64,000 bases of DNA, taken from positions 124,001 to 188,000 of the forward strand of contig CAWIKW010000001.1 in the NCBI GenBank assembly GCA_963836785.1, read 5' to 3'. Position numbers and translations under genes: made by a program. Below the pieces are notes generated by a model. That model did not search any database and was not told the origin of the DNA. It was given only the letters and a program-made list of their open reading frames with translations. The stretch comes from DASQPR01 sp963836785. GTDB taxonomy: Bacteria; Actinomycetota; Actinomycetes; Mycobacteriales; Micromonosporaceae. This document shows positions 36,099-44,866 of the stretch, one piece after another (positions within the stretch are counted from its first letter, which is position 1; the number at the start of each line of letters is the position of its first letter).

Positions 36099-37073
36099 CT
36101 AGTTGGCTCGTCCGGCCAGACCGGCGACCGTCGCGACCTCGGCGGCGCAGCCCCAGGCGAGGGTCACGCCCGAGCCGCCATGGCCGTAGTTGTGGATCAG
36201 TCGGGTTCCGTCGTCGAGCGTCTGCTCCTCCAGCCGCGGCTCCGGTCGTCCTGGCCGCAGTCCGACCCGGTGCTCGATGATCTCCGCGGTCGCGAACCTC
36301 GGTTCGACGGCCGCACACCGCGCCACGATCGCCGCGGCCACGGCCGGATCCGGCACGCGGTTCCAGTCGCCGACGACCGCGGTGCCGCCGAGCAGCACGG
36401 TGTCGCGGTGCGGGAACCAGTACGTGAGGTCGGTGCTGTCCTTCGGTCCGTCGGCGAAGAACTCGGTGATGCCGGGGTTGGCCACGATGACGACCTGGCC
36501 ACGGATCGGCACGAGGTCGCGGTCGCCGGTGAGATCGCTCGCGCCGACGCCCGTGCAGTTGACGACGACCGGCGCGATGCCAGCGGTCTCGGTCAGCGAC
36601 GCGATCCGGCGCCGCTCGATGACGCCGCCGGCGGCCGCGAATCGCGCCCGGAGGTAGCCGAGGTATACCGGCATCTCCACGATCGGAATCCGCTGGTGCC
36701 AGCCGATGACGTACCCGGACGGGAGTTCCTTGGGCGTGCACTCGCGCATGCCGTCGACCGGTGCGCCCCAGTCCGGCGGCGCCATCGGCGTGCGACTGGC
36801 CTCGATACCGGCCGTGATCCGTACGCCGGTGGCCGGGTCGGTCGCCAACGTACGCAACACATCCAGCGTCGCCGCACTCCACGCCGCGACCCGTCCGCGC
36901 GGGCTGAGCAGGTGGACGCCCCAGCTCGCGCCGGCCGCGTACGACGTGATCGCGGTCGCCTCATCGGCGGCCCAGATCGTCGTCGGCACGCCGGCCTCGG
37001 CGAAGGTGATGGCGGTGGTCAGGCCGATGACGCCGGCGCCGACGACGAGGACTCCGTTCACAGGTACGGTCAC
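36099..37073 (-). CDS. D-amino-acid oxidase family FAD-dependent oxidoreductase
   Basis: A 324-residue flavoenzyme of the DAO family. The dinucleotide-binding start is VLVVGAGVIGLTTAITFAEAG. VNCTGVGASDLTGDRDLVPIRGQ and the C-terminal HNYGHGGSGVTLAWGCA match the DAO signature that contacts FAD. It would oxidise a D-amino acid (or glycine/sarcosine-type substrate) to the imino acid with H2O2 formation. Start chosen at the GTG at 37073; a GTG at 37061 is also possible and no clear ribosome site separates them. It is divergent from the glucose dehydrogenase gene and downstream of no obvious partner, so it is probably monocistronic. Confidence 0.88.
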   Translation of the reverse strand: MTVPVNGVLVVGAGVIGLTTAITFAEAGVPTTIWAADEATAITSYAAGASWGVHLLSPRGRVAAWSAATLDVLRTLATDPATGVRITAGIEASRTPMAPPDWGAPVDGMRECTPKELPSGYVIGWHQRIPIVEMPVYLGYLRARFAAAGGVIERRRIASLTETAGIAPVVVNCTGVGASDLTGDRDLVPIRGQVVIVANPGITEFFADGPKDSTDLTYWFPHRDTVLLGGTAVVGDWNRVPDPAVAAAIVARCAAVEPRFATAEIIEHRVGLRPGRPEPRLEEQTLDDGTRLIHNYGHGGSGVTLAWGCAAEVATVAGLAGRAN

Positions 37074-37203
37074 GCGCTCGACCGTACCGTCAGCTGCGTC
37101 GACACGCTCGCGCGACGTGAAGTCGCGGGCCGTGACGTGTGGCCTCAGATTCGGCCGGTACCGTGGGCGCCGACCCATCGAGGGCCAACTCGTGGAGGTA
37201 CGG

Positions 37204-38250
37204 ATGCGCGCGCTGACGGTGCGACCCGGCGTCAAGGACTCGCTGGCCTTGTGCGACCTACCCGAACCGGCGACGGAGGACGGCCCGATCCTGGTGGAGT
37301 CGCTGGCCGTCGGTTTGTGTGGCACGGACGTCGAGATCGTGCGGGCCGAGTACGGCGAGGCGCCACCCGGCTCGGATGTGTTGGTGCTCGGCCACGAGAA
37401 TCTCGGACGGGTGCTCGAAGCGCCGGCCGGTGGCGGCGTAGCCAGCGGCGATCTCGTCGTCGGTATCGTCCGCCGGCCGGATCCGGTGCCGTGTCCCGCG
37501 TGCGCTGTCGGCGAATGGGACATGTGCCGCAACGGCCGGTACACCGAGCACGGCATCAAGGGCCTGCATGGATTCGCGCGCGAACGGTGGCGGGCACAGC
37601 CGGACGCGGTCGTCACCCTCGACGGCGGCCTGGCCGAGGTCGGCGTGCTGTTGGAGCCGACGACCATCGTCGCGAAGGCGTGGGAACAGATCGAGCGGAT
37701 CGGGCAGCGGGCCTACTTCGGACCCAAGGTCGCCGCCGTCACCGGTGCTGGACCGGTCGGACTGCTCGCGGCTCTGCTCGGCGTCCAACGTGGTCTCGAG
37801 GTGCACGTCTTCGATCGTGTGACCGACGGGCCGAAGCCCGGGCTGGTTGCCGATCTCGGCGCGCGCTATCACGCGGAGTCGGTGCCGGACAGCGGCGTAC
37901 GGGCCGACATCGTCGTCGAATGCACCGGCGTCCCGTCCGTTGTCGTGGACGTGATGACGCACAACGCGACCGACGGGATCGTCTGCCTGACCGGTGTCTC
38001 GTCGATCGGCGCCCAGCTGCCGGTCGATATCGGCGGCCTGAACCGCAACGCCGTACTCGACAATGACGTCGTCTTCGGCACCGTGAACGCCAACCGTCGC
38101 CATTACCAGGCGGCCGCGGCCGCGCTGGCCCGCGCCGACCACGCCTGGCTGTCCCGGCTGATCACGCGCCGCGTCGCCCTCGAGGATTTCGCCGACGGCT
38201 TCGCCCGGCGCGCCGACGACGTCAAGGTCGTGCTGGAGTTGGCGAAATGA
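37204..38250 (+). CDS. Glucose 1-dehydrogenase-like zinc alcohol dehydrogenase
   Basis: A 348-residue medium-chain dehydrogenase of the glucose dehydrogenase group. The catalytic-zinc half shows SLAVGLCGTDVEIV and VLVLGHENLGRV, the structural-zinc type lobe holds CPACAVGEWDMCRNG and HGIKGLHGFARE is characteristic of archaeal/actinobacterial glucose dehydrogenases. The Rossmann motif is VTGAGPVGLLAALLG. It would oxidise D-glucose to gluconolactone with NAD(P). The ATG at 37204 follows GGAGG. Its last codons overlap the GH15 gene (ATGA), so glucose released by that enzyme may be its substrate. A related hexose is possible. Confidence 0.88.
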   Translation: MRALTVRPGVKDSLALCDLPEPATEDGPILVESLAVGLCGTDVEIVRAEYGEAPPGSDVLVLGHENLGRVLEAPAGGGVASGDLVVGIVRRPDPVPCPACAVGEWDMCRNGRYTEHGIKGLHGFARERWRAQPDAVVTLDGGLAEVGVLLEPTTIVAKAWEQIERIGQRAYFGPKVAAVTGAGPVGLLAALLGVQRGLEVHVFDRVTDGPKPGLVADLGARYHAESVPDSGVRADIVVECTGVPSVVVDVMTHNATDGIVCLTGVSSIGAQLPVDIGGLNRNAVLDNDVVFGTVNANRRHYQAAAAALARADHAWLSRLITRRVALEDFADGFARRADDVKVVLELAK

Positions 38251-40091
38251 GCAGCCGGATCGAGGACTACGCGCTCATCGGCGACCTGCATACCGGCGCG
38301 CTCGTCGGCCGGGACGGATCGATCGATTGGCTGTGCCTTCCGAACTTCGACTCCCCCGCGTGCTTTGCCGCGCTGCTCGACACAGCCAAGGCCGGCCGCT
38401 GGCTGCTGGCACCGACGTCATCGCTGGCCGCGCGGCCGCTCGCCGAGCCCGGCGACAACGCGGTGTCGGTCGACAAATCAACGCACCGCCGCTATCACGG
38501 CGACACGTTGGTGCTCGAGACCGAATGGCACACGCCAACCGGCCGGGTCAAGGTGACCGACTTCATGCCACCGCGTACGGCTGCCGTCGATGTCGTACGG
38601 ATCGTGGAGTGTCTGTCGGGCTCCGTCGAGATGCACACCGAGTTGGTGCTGCGATTCGACTACGGCCGCGTGGTTCCGTGGGTCCGGGCAAAAAGCGGTG
38701 GGCTCGAGGCAATCGCCGGTCCCGACGCCGTCTGGCTGCGGACGCCGGTAGAACTGCACGGGGCCGAACGGAAGACGGTCGCCACGTTCACCGTTCACGC
38801 CGGCGAGCGCGTACCGTTCGTGCTGACCTGGGCGCCGAGCCATCGTGGTGCGCCGGCCCGGGTCGACGCGGACGATCTGCTGACGCACGCGGTCGACTAC
38901 TGGCAGGCGTGGTCCGACCGCTGCAAGGTCCCGGGACGGTGGCGCACCGCGATCCGGCGATCGGTGTTGACACTGAAAGCGTTGACGTACAAGCCGACCG
39001 GCGGAATCGTTGCCGCCCTCACGACGTCGCTGCCGGAACAGATCGGTGGCCCGCGCAACTGGGATTACCGCTACTGCTGGCTGCGCGACGCCACGTACAC
39101 CTTGCAGGCCATGCTCGCCGCCGGATACGTCGACGAGGCAAAGGCGTGGCGCGACTGGTTGCTGCGCGCGGTCGCCGGCGATCCGAGCCAATTGCAGATC
39201 ATGTACAGCGTCGACGGCACCCGCCGGCTGCCCGAATACGAGCTGCCGTGGCTCGCGGGCTATGAAGGCTCGGCGCCGGTCCGGGTCGGCAACGCCGCCG
39301 CCGATCAGCTCCAACTCGACGTGTGGGGCGAGGTGCTCGACGGCCTCTCGCTGGCCCGGCAGGCCGGACTGTCCCATCACGACGATTCGTGGGACCTCCA
39401 GGTCGCGCTGCTGGACCACCTCGAAGGCGCTTGGACGCAGCCGGACAACGGCCTGTGGGAGATGCGTGGCCCGCGCCGTCATTTCGTGCATTCCAAGGTG
39501 ATGGCCTGGGTCGCGTTCGACCGGATGGTGCGCGGCGTGCGGGACAGCGGCCTGCCCGGCGACGTCGACCGGTGGGAGGCGACCCGGGATCAGATCCATG
39601 CCGAGGTCATCGCGAAGGGCTTCAATGCCGAGAAGAACAGCTTCGTGCAGTCGTACGACACCGACGAGCTGGACGCGTCGCTGCTCATGATTCCGCGTGT
39701 CGGCTTCCTGTCCGGATCGGATCCGCGGGTGCGCGGCACGATCGACGCCATCCAGCGCGAGCTCACGCAGGACGGTCTCGTGATGCGGTACCGCCCCGGA
39801 CCGTCCGACGACGGTCTGCCCGGCGGCGAGGGCATCTTCGTCGCGTGCTCGTTCTGGATGGTCGACGCACTGCACGCGGCCGGCCGGGAGACCGAGGCCG
39901 TCGAGCTGTTCGAACGACTGCTCACCCTCCGCAACGACGTCGGGCTGCTGAGCGAGGAGTGGGACCCGGTGGCGAAACGCCAGCTGGGCAACACGCCACA
40001 GGCCTTCAGCCACTTCCCGCTCGTGGTGAGCGGGCTTCAGCTGCAGACCCGCAACCCGCGGCGCAGCGACGAGATGCTGCATCGGGCCTGA
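38247..40091 (+). CDS. GH15 family glucoamylase/trehalase-like hydrolase
   Basis: A 614-residue (alpha/alpha)6-barrel enzyme. The N-terminal beta-sandwich starts with IEDYALIGDLHTGALVGRDGSIDWLCLP, the mark of the GH15 group that includes mycobacterial trehalase. The barrel has RNWDYRYCWLRDATYTLQAM and the glutamate-bearing segments LPWLAGYEG, GGEGIFVACSFWMVDAL and LLSEEWDP. No signal peptide, so the substrate is intracellular: trehalose, or alpha-glucans and maltosides. It overlaps the glucose dehydrogenase gene by 4 nt, forming a cleave-and-oxidise pair. Glucoamylase versus trehalase cannot be decided from motifs alone; the actinobacterial context and absence of export favour trehalase. Confidence 0.9.
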   Translation: MSSRIEDYALIGDLHTGALVGRDGSIDWLCLPNFDSPACFAALLDTAKAGRWLLAPTSSLAARPLAEPGDNAVSVDKSTHRRYHGDTLVLETEWHTPTGRVKVTDFMPPRTAAVDVVRIVECLSGSVEMHTELVLRFDYGRVVPWVRAKSGGLEAIAGPDAVWLRTPVELHGAERKTVATFTVHAGERVPFVLTWAPSHRGAPARVDADDLLTHAVDYWQAWSDRCKVPGRWRTAIRRSVLTLKALTYKPTGGIVAALTTSLPEQIGGPRNWDYRYCWLRDATYTLQAMLAAGYVDEAKAWRDWLLRAVAGDPSQLQIMYSVDGTRRLPEYELPWLAGYEGSAPVRVGNAAADQLQLDVWGEVLDGLSLARQAGLSHHDDSWDLQVALLDHLEGAWTQPDNGLWEMRGPRRHFVHSKVMAWVAFDRMVRGVRDSGLPGDVDRWEATRDQIHAEVIAKGFNAEKNSFVQSYDTDELDASLLMIPRVGFLSGSDPRVRGTIDAIQRELTQDGLVMRYRPGPSDDGLPGGEGIFVACSFWMVDALHAAGRETEAVELFERLLTLRNDVGLLSEEWDPVAKRQLGNTPQAFSHFPLVVSGLQLQTRNPRRSDEMLHRA

Positions 40092-40120
40092 TCGATACAG
40101 CGGCCGGCGTCCGACCGTGG

Positions 40121-40909
40121 TCAGTCACCGACCAGCGCTACGACATCGGCGTAGGACGGCGTGCCAGGTGGGGCGTCGTCCCCGCGGGCGACAGCCTGCG
40201 CGGCGGCCACCGTCGCGCCGAGGGCCGCGCGGAACAACAGCGAGCCGGTACTGATCCGGGCGACACCGAGTTCCGCCAGAGCCGGTACGGTCAGCCGTCC
40301 GGCCAGGAACAGCACGTTCAGCGGCGCGTCCGTCGCCGCGACGACCCGACGGATGTCGTCCGGCGCGGCGAGGCCGGGCACGAACACACCGTCCGCGCCG
40401 GCCTCCCGATACGCCCGGACGCGAGCGACGGTCTCGTCGAGATCCGGATCGTCCGGACGGAGCCAGTACGTGTCGGTGCGGCCGTTGACGAACAGGTGCG
40501 GCACGCGACGTTTCATCGCGCGGATCAGTTCCTGCTGCTGCCCGACGTCGGCGAGACCGCCATCCGACCGGCCGTCCTCGATGTTGACGCCGACCGCGCC
40601 CGCCGACGCCAGGTCGAAGGCCAGTCGAGCGACGTCGCCAGGGTGGTCGCTGAAACCGCTCTCGATGTCGACCGTCACGAGGCAGCCCAGCCGAGACAGC
40701 CGGCGGGCCAAGGCGTACGTCTCGGCCCGGGCCTCCCCTCGGGCGTCGGGCAAGCCGGCCGCGGCCGCGACGCCGAGACTCGTCGTCCCGATCGCGCGGA
40801 AGCCGGCCCGGACAAGGCTCGCGGCCGAAGCGAAGTCCCACGCGTTCGGGAGCACCAGCGGGTCGCCGGGCCGGTGCAGCGCCCGGAACTCATCGAATAC
40901 GCCCGTCAC
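40121..40909 (-). CDS. Isocitrate lyase/PEP mutase superfamily protein
   Basis: A 262-residue TIM-barrel enzyme of the PEP mutase/2-methylisocitrate lyase-like group. The first strand shows LPNAWDFASAASLVRAGF and TTSLGVAAAAG. The Mg-binding region reads VDIESGFSDHPGD and GVNIEDGRSDGGLADV; the KKCGH/KRCGH cysteine loop of isocitrate lyases is absent. Members cleave C-C or P-C bonds of oxaloacetate-like substrates; oxaloacetate decarboxylase or carboxyphosphonoenolpyruvate-type function is possible. The start is a GTG at 40909 overlapping the P450 stop (GTGA), so the pair is one operon. Substrate unknown. Confidence 0.85.
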   Translation of the reverse strand: MTGVFDEFRALHRPGDPLVLPNAWDFASAASLVRAGFRAIGTTSLGVAAAAGLPDARGEARAETYALARRLSRLGCLVTVDIESGFSDHPGDVARLAFDLASAGAVGVNIEDGRSDGGLADVGQQQELIRAMKRRVPHLFVNGRTDTYWLRPDDPDLDETVARVRAYREAGADGVFVPGLAAPDDIRRVVAATDAPLNVLFLAGRLTVPALAELGVARISTGSLLFRAALGATVAAAQAVARGDDAPPGTPSYADVVALVGD

Positions 40910-41823
40910 GCTCGCCCCTCCCGGTGCGGCGCCGGACTCGTGTCGAGCAGCGCCGAAATCACGCCGGCGGCCAGCGCCACGGCGTGGTCGCGTCCGGGGC
41001 ATGGACGGATCCCGGTGCCGAACGTCAGGTGCCGCTCGGCATCCGGCCGACCAGGGTCGAACACGTCCGGGTCGGTGAAGACCGCTGGGTCGCGGTTGGC
41101 CGCCGGGACATTCACGATCACGGGTGTCCCGTCGTCGACGCCGACCGCACCGATCGCGGTCGGCGTGACGCACACGCGCCGCATGGCCTGGACCGGCGGA
41201 TCGAAACGCAGCGTCTCGGTAACCAGGGCGTGGGCCGTCGTGCCAGTCGGCGCCGCCCGGCTCGCGGCCAAAGCCCTACCGATCAGCCCCGCGGTCGCAT
41301 CGCACGCCTGTACCAGCAGTCCAATGCGTGCCGCCGTGTGCTCGCCCGCGGTACCGCCGCAGGCCGCGACGAGCGCGTCGACCGCGGCGTCGCCGGCCGG
41401 CCCGGCATCGGTGCCCGGCTGGTAGCCGCGCGCGACGGCGACGACATCGTCGACCACCGAGGCGTCGAGCCCAAGAGCCTCGGCCAGCGTCATGACCGGG
41501 ACCCGGTCGGCGATGACCTCCGGCGGCAGCCCGGCGGCCAACGCGGAACGACTCGTAGAGGCGGCCCGCTCGAATAGCGCCGCCGGATCGATCGCCTCCA
41601 GCAGAGCCGCGGCGAGGGCACGGCGGCGCTCATGCGCGGGTCCGTTGGCAAAGCGCGACACCGTGGCCCGCAGCCAGGCGACATCGGCCGGTCCGCCGCC
41701 CGGGTGGCCCGGTGTCGCCATCGCCATCGCCGGAACCGGAGGCCCCGGCGGCACCTCGAAGGCGGGATTATTCAGCACCGTCACCGCGTCGGCATAACTC
41801 GTGACGTTCATCGTCGTCGGCAT
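40906..41823 (-). CDS. Compact cytochrome P450
   Basis: A 305-residue P450, about 100 residues shorter than the norm. The haem loop FGTGIRPCPG with Cys275, the K-helix E-T-L-R (203-206) and a C-helix GPAHERRR (61-68) are intact. The C-helix comes about 30 residues early, so the N-terminal A-helix/beta-1 region is much reduced. The oxygen-activating I-helix motif is ACDAT (173-177), with Ala in the place of the usual acid before Thr. An ATG at 41823 starts the gene; the longer open frame upstream overlaps another promoter and is rejected. Coupled to the PEP-mutase-like gene. Substrate unknown; the unusual I-helix may mean peroxide use or a non-standard reaction. Confidence 0.87.
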   Translation of the reverse strand: MPTTMNVTSYADAVTVLNNPAFEVPPGPPVPAMAMATPGHPGGGPADVAWLRATVSRFANGPAHERRRALAAALLEAIDPAALFERAASTSRSALAAGLPPEVIADRVPVMTLAEALGLDASVVDDVVAVARGYQPGTDAGPAGDAAVDALVAACGGTAGEHTAARIGLLVQACDATAGLIGRALAASRAAPTGTTAHALVTETLRFDPPVQAMRRVCVTPTAIGAVGVDDGTPVIVNVPAANRDPAVFTDPDVFDPGRPDAERHLTFGTGIRPCPGRDHAVALAAGVISALLDTSPAPHREGRA

Positions 41824-42012
41824 GCGGCCACCGTAAGCCCGGAATCGTTCGGCCCCGACCGAAGTATCGGGCCCGCGGGCCCGGTCCGGTCCCGTCGCGC
41901 GGATCCGGTCGGCCGGATGGTGGGAACCGCCAAACCGCGCGCGGCGCCCGGTCGGGTTTGGTCTGCTGGTGAGCGGGTAGCCCGGACGTAGGCGAGCGGC
42001 GGGAGGATCGCC

Positions 42013-42678
42013 ATGGCGGAAAAGCTCGGTGAATACCATCGCAAACGTGACTTCAGCCGGACGCCGGAGCCGTCCGGGCGCGGCAAGCGGTCGGCGACCC
42101 GCCCGTCCGATGAACCCGGATTCGTGATCCAGCACCATCTGGCGTCGAGCGACCATTACGACTTCCGCCTGGAGGTGGACGGCGTTCTCAAGTCCTGGGC
42201 GGTGCCGAAGGGTCCCTCGCCGGATCCGGCGCAGAAACGCCTGGCCGTGCCGACCGAGGACCACCCACTCGACTACGCCGACTTCGAGGGCATCATCGGT
42301 GAGGGCGAATACGGCGGTGGCACGGTGATGGTCTGGGACACCGGCTCCTACCGCAACACCAGCGAGCACGAGGGCGAGGCTCTGTCGATGTCCGACGGGC
42401 TCGATCGCGGACACGTGACGTTCAGCCTGGCCGGCACGAAACTCGGCGGGGAGTACGCCCTGACCCGGACCCGTACCAGCCCGAAAGAGCAGTGGATCCT
42501 GGTCAAAATGCGCGACGCCGACGCGAGCGCGCGGCGCGATCCCGTCAAGTCGGCGACCAAATCCGCGCTGTCCGGCCGCACGATGCACCAGATCGAGACG
42601 GACGCACACCGGGCCGAGACGGATGACAACCGGGCCGAGACGGATGACAACCGGGCCGAGACGGGTGACAACCGGTGA
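42013..42678 (+). CDS. LigD 3'-phosphoesterase domain protein
   Basis: A 221-residue protein corresponding to the phosphoesterase module of LigD, which trims 3'-phosphate and ribonucleotide ends in non-homologous end joining. The core includes FVIQHHLASSDHYDFRLEV, VLKSWAVPKGPS and IGEGEYGGGTVMVWDTGSY with the metal-binding His/Asp/Glu residues. The ATG at 42013 follows GGGAGGA. The C-terminus is an acidic/basic tail of four 7-residue repeats (AETDDNR type) ending at the stop. It is first of three overlapping genes that together rebuild LigD (phosphoesterase, ligase, polymerase). Confidence 0.92.
   Translation: MAEKLGEYHRKRDFSRTPEPSGRGKRSATRPSDEPGFVIQHHLASSDHYDFRLEVDGVLKSWAVPKGPSPDPAQKRLAVPTEDHPLDYADFEGIIGEGEYGGGTVMVWDTGSYRNTSEHEGEALSMSDGLDRGHVTFSLAGTKLGGEYALTRTRTSPKEQWILVKMRDADASARRDPVKSATKSALSGRTMHQIETDAHRAETDDNRAETDDNRAETGDNR
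42595..42678 (+). repeat. 21-bp tandem repeat, four copies, ending at the stop codon
   Basis: Units start at 42595, 42616, 42637 and 42658; the second and third are identical (GAGACGGATGACAACCGGGC plus C). In the last unit the final codon is the stop TGA. It encodes the heptad E-T-D-D-N-R-A tail of the LigD phosphoesterase protein. Confidence 0.95.
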
Positions 42679-43634
42679 CCGCGTCCACGCCGAGCGCACC
42701 GGCACCGATGCTGGCCACGCTCACCGACACCTACTTCTCCGATCCGGGCTGGATCTACGAGCGGAAGCTCGACGGCGAGCGGGTGATCGCGTTCCGGGAC
42801 GGCGACGACGTGACGCTGCGGTCGCGTACCGGCCGAGCCCTGGATCGGACGTACCCGGAACTCGTCGACGCGATGCGGGCGCAGGCCACCACGGACTTCA
42901 TCCTCGACGGCGAGGTCGTCGCGTTCGAGGGCAGTCGCACAAGTTTCGAGCGGCTGCAGCAGCGCATCGGCATCACCGATCCGGATCAGGCCGTCGCGTC
43001 GGGCGTCGCCGTCTACTACTACGTGTTCGATCTCCTACGCCTCAACGGCGTGGACGTCACCGACCAACCCCTTCGTGACCGAAAGCGCCTGCTGCGCGAC
43101 GCGATCGCATTCGGTGGTCCGCTGCGCTTCACCACCCACCGCAACACCAACGGCGAAGCGTTCCTCGCCGAGGCGTGCCGCAAGGGGTGGGAGGGGCTGA
43201 TCGCCAAACGCGCCGACGCGCGCTATACACACCTCCGGTCCAAGGACTGGCTCAAGTTTAAGTGCGTCGCCGAGCAGGAGTTCGTGATCGGTGGCTTCAC
43301 GGATCCGGCCGGCAGCCGGCGCGGCTTCGGCGCGCTGCTGGTTGGCTACTACGACGGCCGCGACACGCTGCGCTACGCCGGCAAGGTCGGTACCGGCTAC
43401 AACGATCGGACGCTTGCCGAACTGCGGGCCCGCATGGACGACCTGGTCCGCGACACACAGCCCTTCACCGGATCGCCGGTACGGGAGAAAGGGTCCCACT
43501 GGATCCGGCCCGAACTCGTCGCGCAGATCGGCTTCACCGAGTGGACCCGTGACGGCAAGCTCCGCCATCCGCGCTTCCTCGGACTGCGGCGCGACAAGGA
43601 TCCGTTCGACGTGGTGCGGGAGGTGCCGGCATGA
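42675..43634 (+). CDS. ATP-dependent DNA ligase (LigD ligase domain)
   Basis: A 319-residue ATP-dependent DNA ligase. Motif I is YERKLDGER with the nucleotidyl lysine, motif III region DFILDGEVVAF, motif IV GWEGLIAKRADARYT and motif V WLKFKC. A C-terminal OB-fold holds FGALLVGYYDGRDTLRYAGKVGTGY. It joins nicks or ends in NHEJ with Ku, the same as the central module of LigD. The GTG start overlaps the phosphoesterase stop, and its stop overlaps the polymerase ATG, so the three products are made together. No Ku gene is in the window. Confidence 0.94.
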   Translation: MTASTPSAPAPMLATLTDTYFSDPGWIYERKLDGERVIAFRDGDDVTLRSRTGRALDRTYPELVDAMRAQATTDFILDGEVVAFEGSRTSFERLQQRIGITDPDQAVASGVAVYYYVFDLLRLNGVDVTDQPLRDRKRLLRDAIAFGGPLRFTTHRNTNGEAFLAEACRKGWEGLIAKRADARYTHLRSKDWLKFKCVAEQEFVIGGFTDPAGSRRGFGALLVGYYDGRDTLRYAGKVGTGYNDRTLAELRARMDDLVRDTQPFTGSPVREKGSHWIRPELVAQIGFTEWTRDGKLRHPRFLGLRRDKDPFDVVREVPA

Positions 43635-44554
43635 GCGACGAAACGTTCCGGGTCGGTGGCCGTACGGTCACCCTGACCCACGCCGACAAGGTGCTCGTGC
43701 CCGACGGCGGCATCACGAAGAGCGACCTCGCCGCCTACTACGCCGCGGTCGCGCCAGCCATGGTTCCGCACCTGCGGAGCCGGCCGCTGTCGGTTCAGCG
43801 GTTCCCGGACGGCATCGACCGCGGCGGGTTCATGCAGAAGCACACGCCGCCGTCGATTCCGAACTGGGTGCACCACGCCGAGGTGGACAAGGTCGGTGGC
43901 GGCACGGTCGACATGTACGTCTGTGACAACGCGCCCACGCTGGTCCACCTGGCGAACCAGGCCGGCCTGACGCTGCATCCGTGGCTGTCCACGATCCGCT
44001 CGGTGCACACACCCGATCGGCTCATCTTCGATCTCGACCCGTCCGGCGACGATGAGTTCGAGACCGTGCGGATGGCGGCCCGTACGCTCCACGGGATCCT
44101 CGACGAGTTGGGCCTCCGGTCGTTTCCGATGACGACGGGGTCGCGCGGACTCCACGTGACCGTGCCGATCGCGCCGCGCGACGAATTCGACCCGGTCCGG
44201 GCATTCGCGCTCGACGTTGCCCGTGAACTCGTTGCCCGGCATCCGGATGCGCTGACCACGGACGTCCGCAAGGCCGATCGGAAGGGTCGGCTCTTCGTCG
44301 ACACGCTGCGCAACGCGTACGGCCAACACGCGGTCGCGCCCTACTCGGTCCGGCCGCTACCGGGCGCGCCGATCGCGACGCCGCTCGACTGGTCCGAGGT
44401 GGACGACCCCAAGCTGACCGCGCGTACGTACACGTTGCGTGACATCGAACCGCGACTCGCGAAGACCAACGGCGACCCGTGGCACGGAATCGGTCGTCAG
44501 GCCCGGTCGCTGGCCGGGGCCCGTCGACGACTCGCCTCGCTCGGCGCGAGATAG
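43631..44554 (+). CDS. LigD primase-polymerase domain protein
   Basis: A 307-residue archaeo-eukaryotic primase-type polymerase (PolDom), which fills in DNA ends during NHEJ, preferring ribonucleotides. The hallmark DRLIFDLDPSGDDEFETV contains the two catalytic aspartates; HTPPSIPNWVHHAEV, TTGSRGLHVTVPI and APYSVRPLPGAPIATPL are typical neighbours. Full length for a stand-alone domain. Overlaps the ligase gene by ATGA. The stop codon falls inside a 10-bp tandem repeat that continues beyond the gene. Confidence 0.94.
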   Translation: MSDETFRVGGRTVTLTHADKVLVPDGGITKSDLAAYYAAVAPAMVPHLRSRPLSVQRFPDGIDRGGFMQKHTPPSIPNWVHHAEVDKVGGGTVDMYVCDNAPTLVHLANQAGLTLHPWLSTIRSVHTPDRLIFDLDPSGDDEFETVRMAARTLHGILDELGLRSFPMTTGSRGLHVTVPIAPRDEFDPVRAFALDVARELVARHPDALTTDVRKADRKGRLFVDTLRNAYGQHAVAPYSVRPLPGAPIATPLDWSEVDDPKLTARTYTLRDIEPRLAKTNGDPWHGIGRQARSLAGARRRLASLGAR

Positions 44555-44580
44555 CGCGAGATAGCGCGAGATAGCGCGCA
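44544..44580 (+). repeat. 10-bp tandem repeat across the LigD-polymerase stop codon
   Basis: GCGCGAGATA is repeated exactly three times (44544, 44554, 44564) and followed by a partial fourth copy. The TAG stop (44552-44554) spans the first junction. The following 44581-44866 shows no gene I can support. Confidence 0.95.
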
Positions 44581-44866
44581 TGGTCGGCGTGGGCGTCGGC
44601 GTGGAGCGTCGACGTGGGGGGTCGGCGCGCTGGCGCCGCCGGTGCGCCGGCGAGGCGAGATTTCCCAGGCGTCGCGCGCCGGCGAACGGCACCCGGCCAC
44701 CGTGGAAGCGGTCCACCCCGGCCCGCGGCGCGCCCGTGCGGCGGACAGTTGTCTGTCCAGCCACCGCGCCGACCCGGCGATCGAATACCCAACCGGGTCG
44801 CAACGAAACCCGTTTCGGCCCGTCCAGGGCCACGCAAGGGATTCCTCGACCGCCGCCCCCGTCAGA

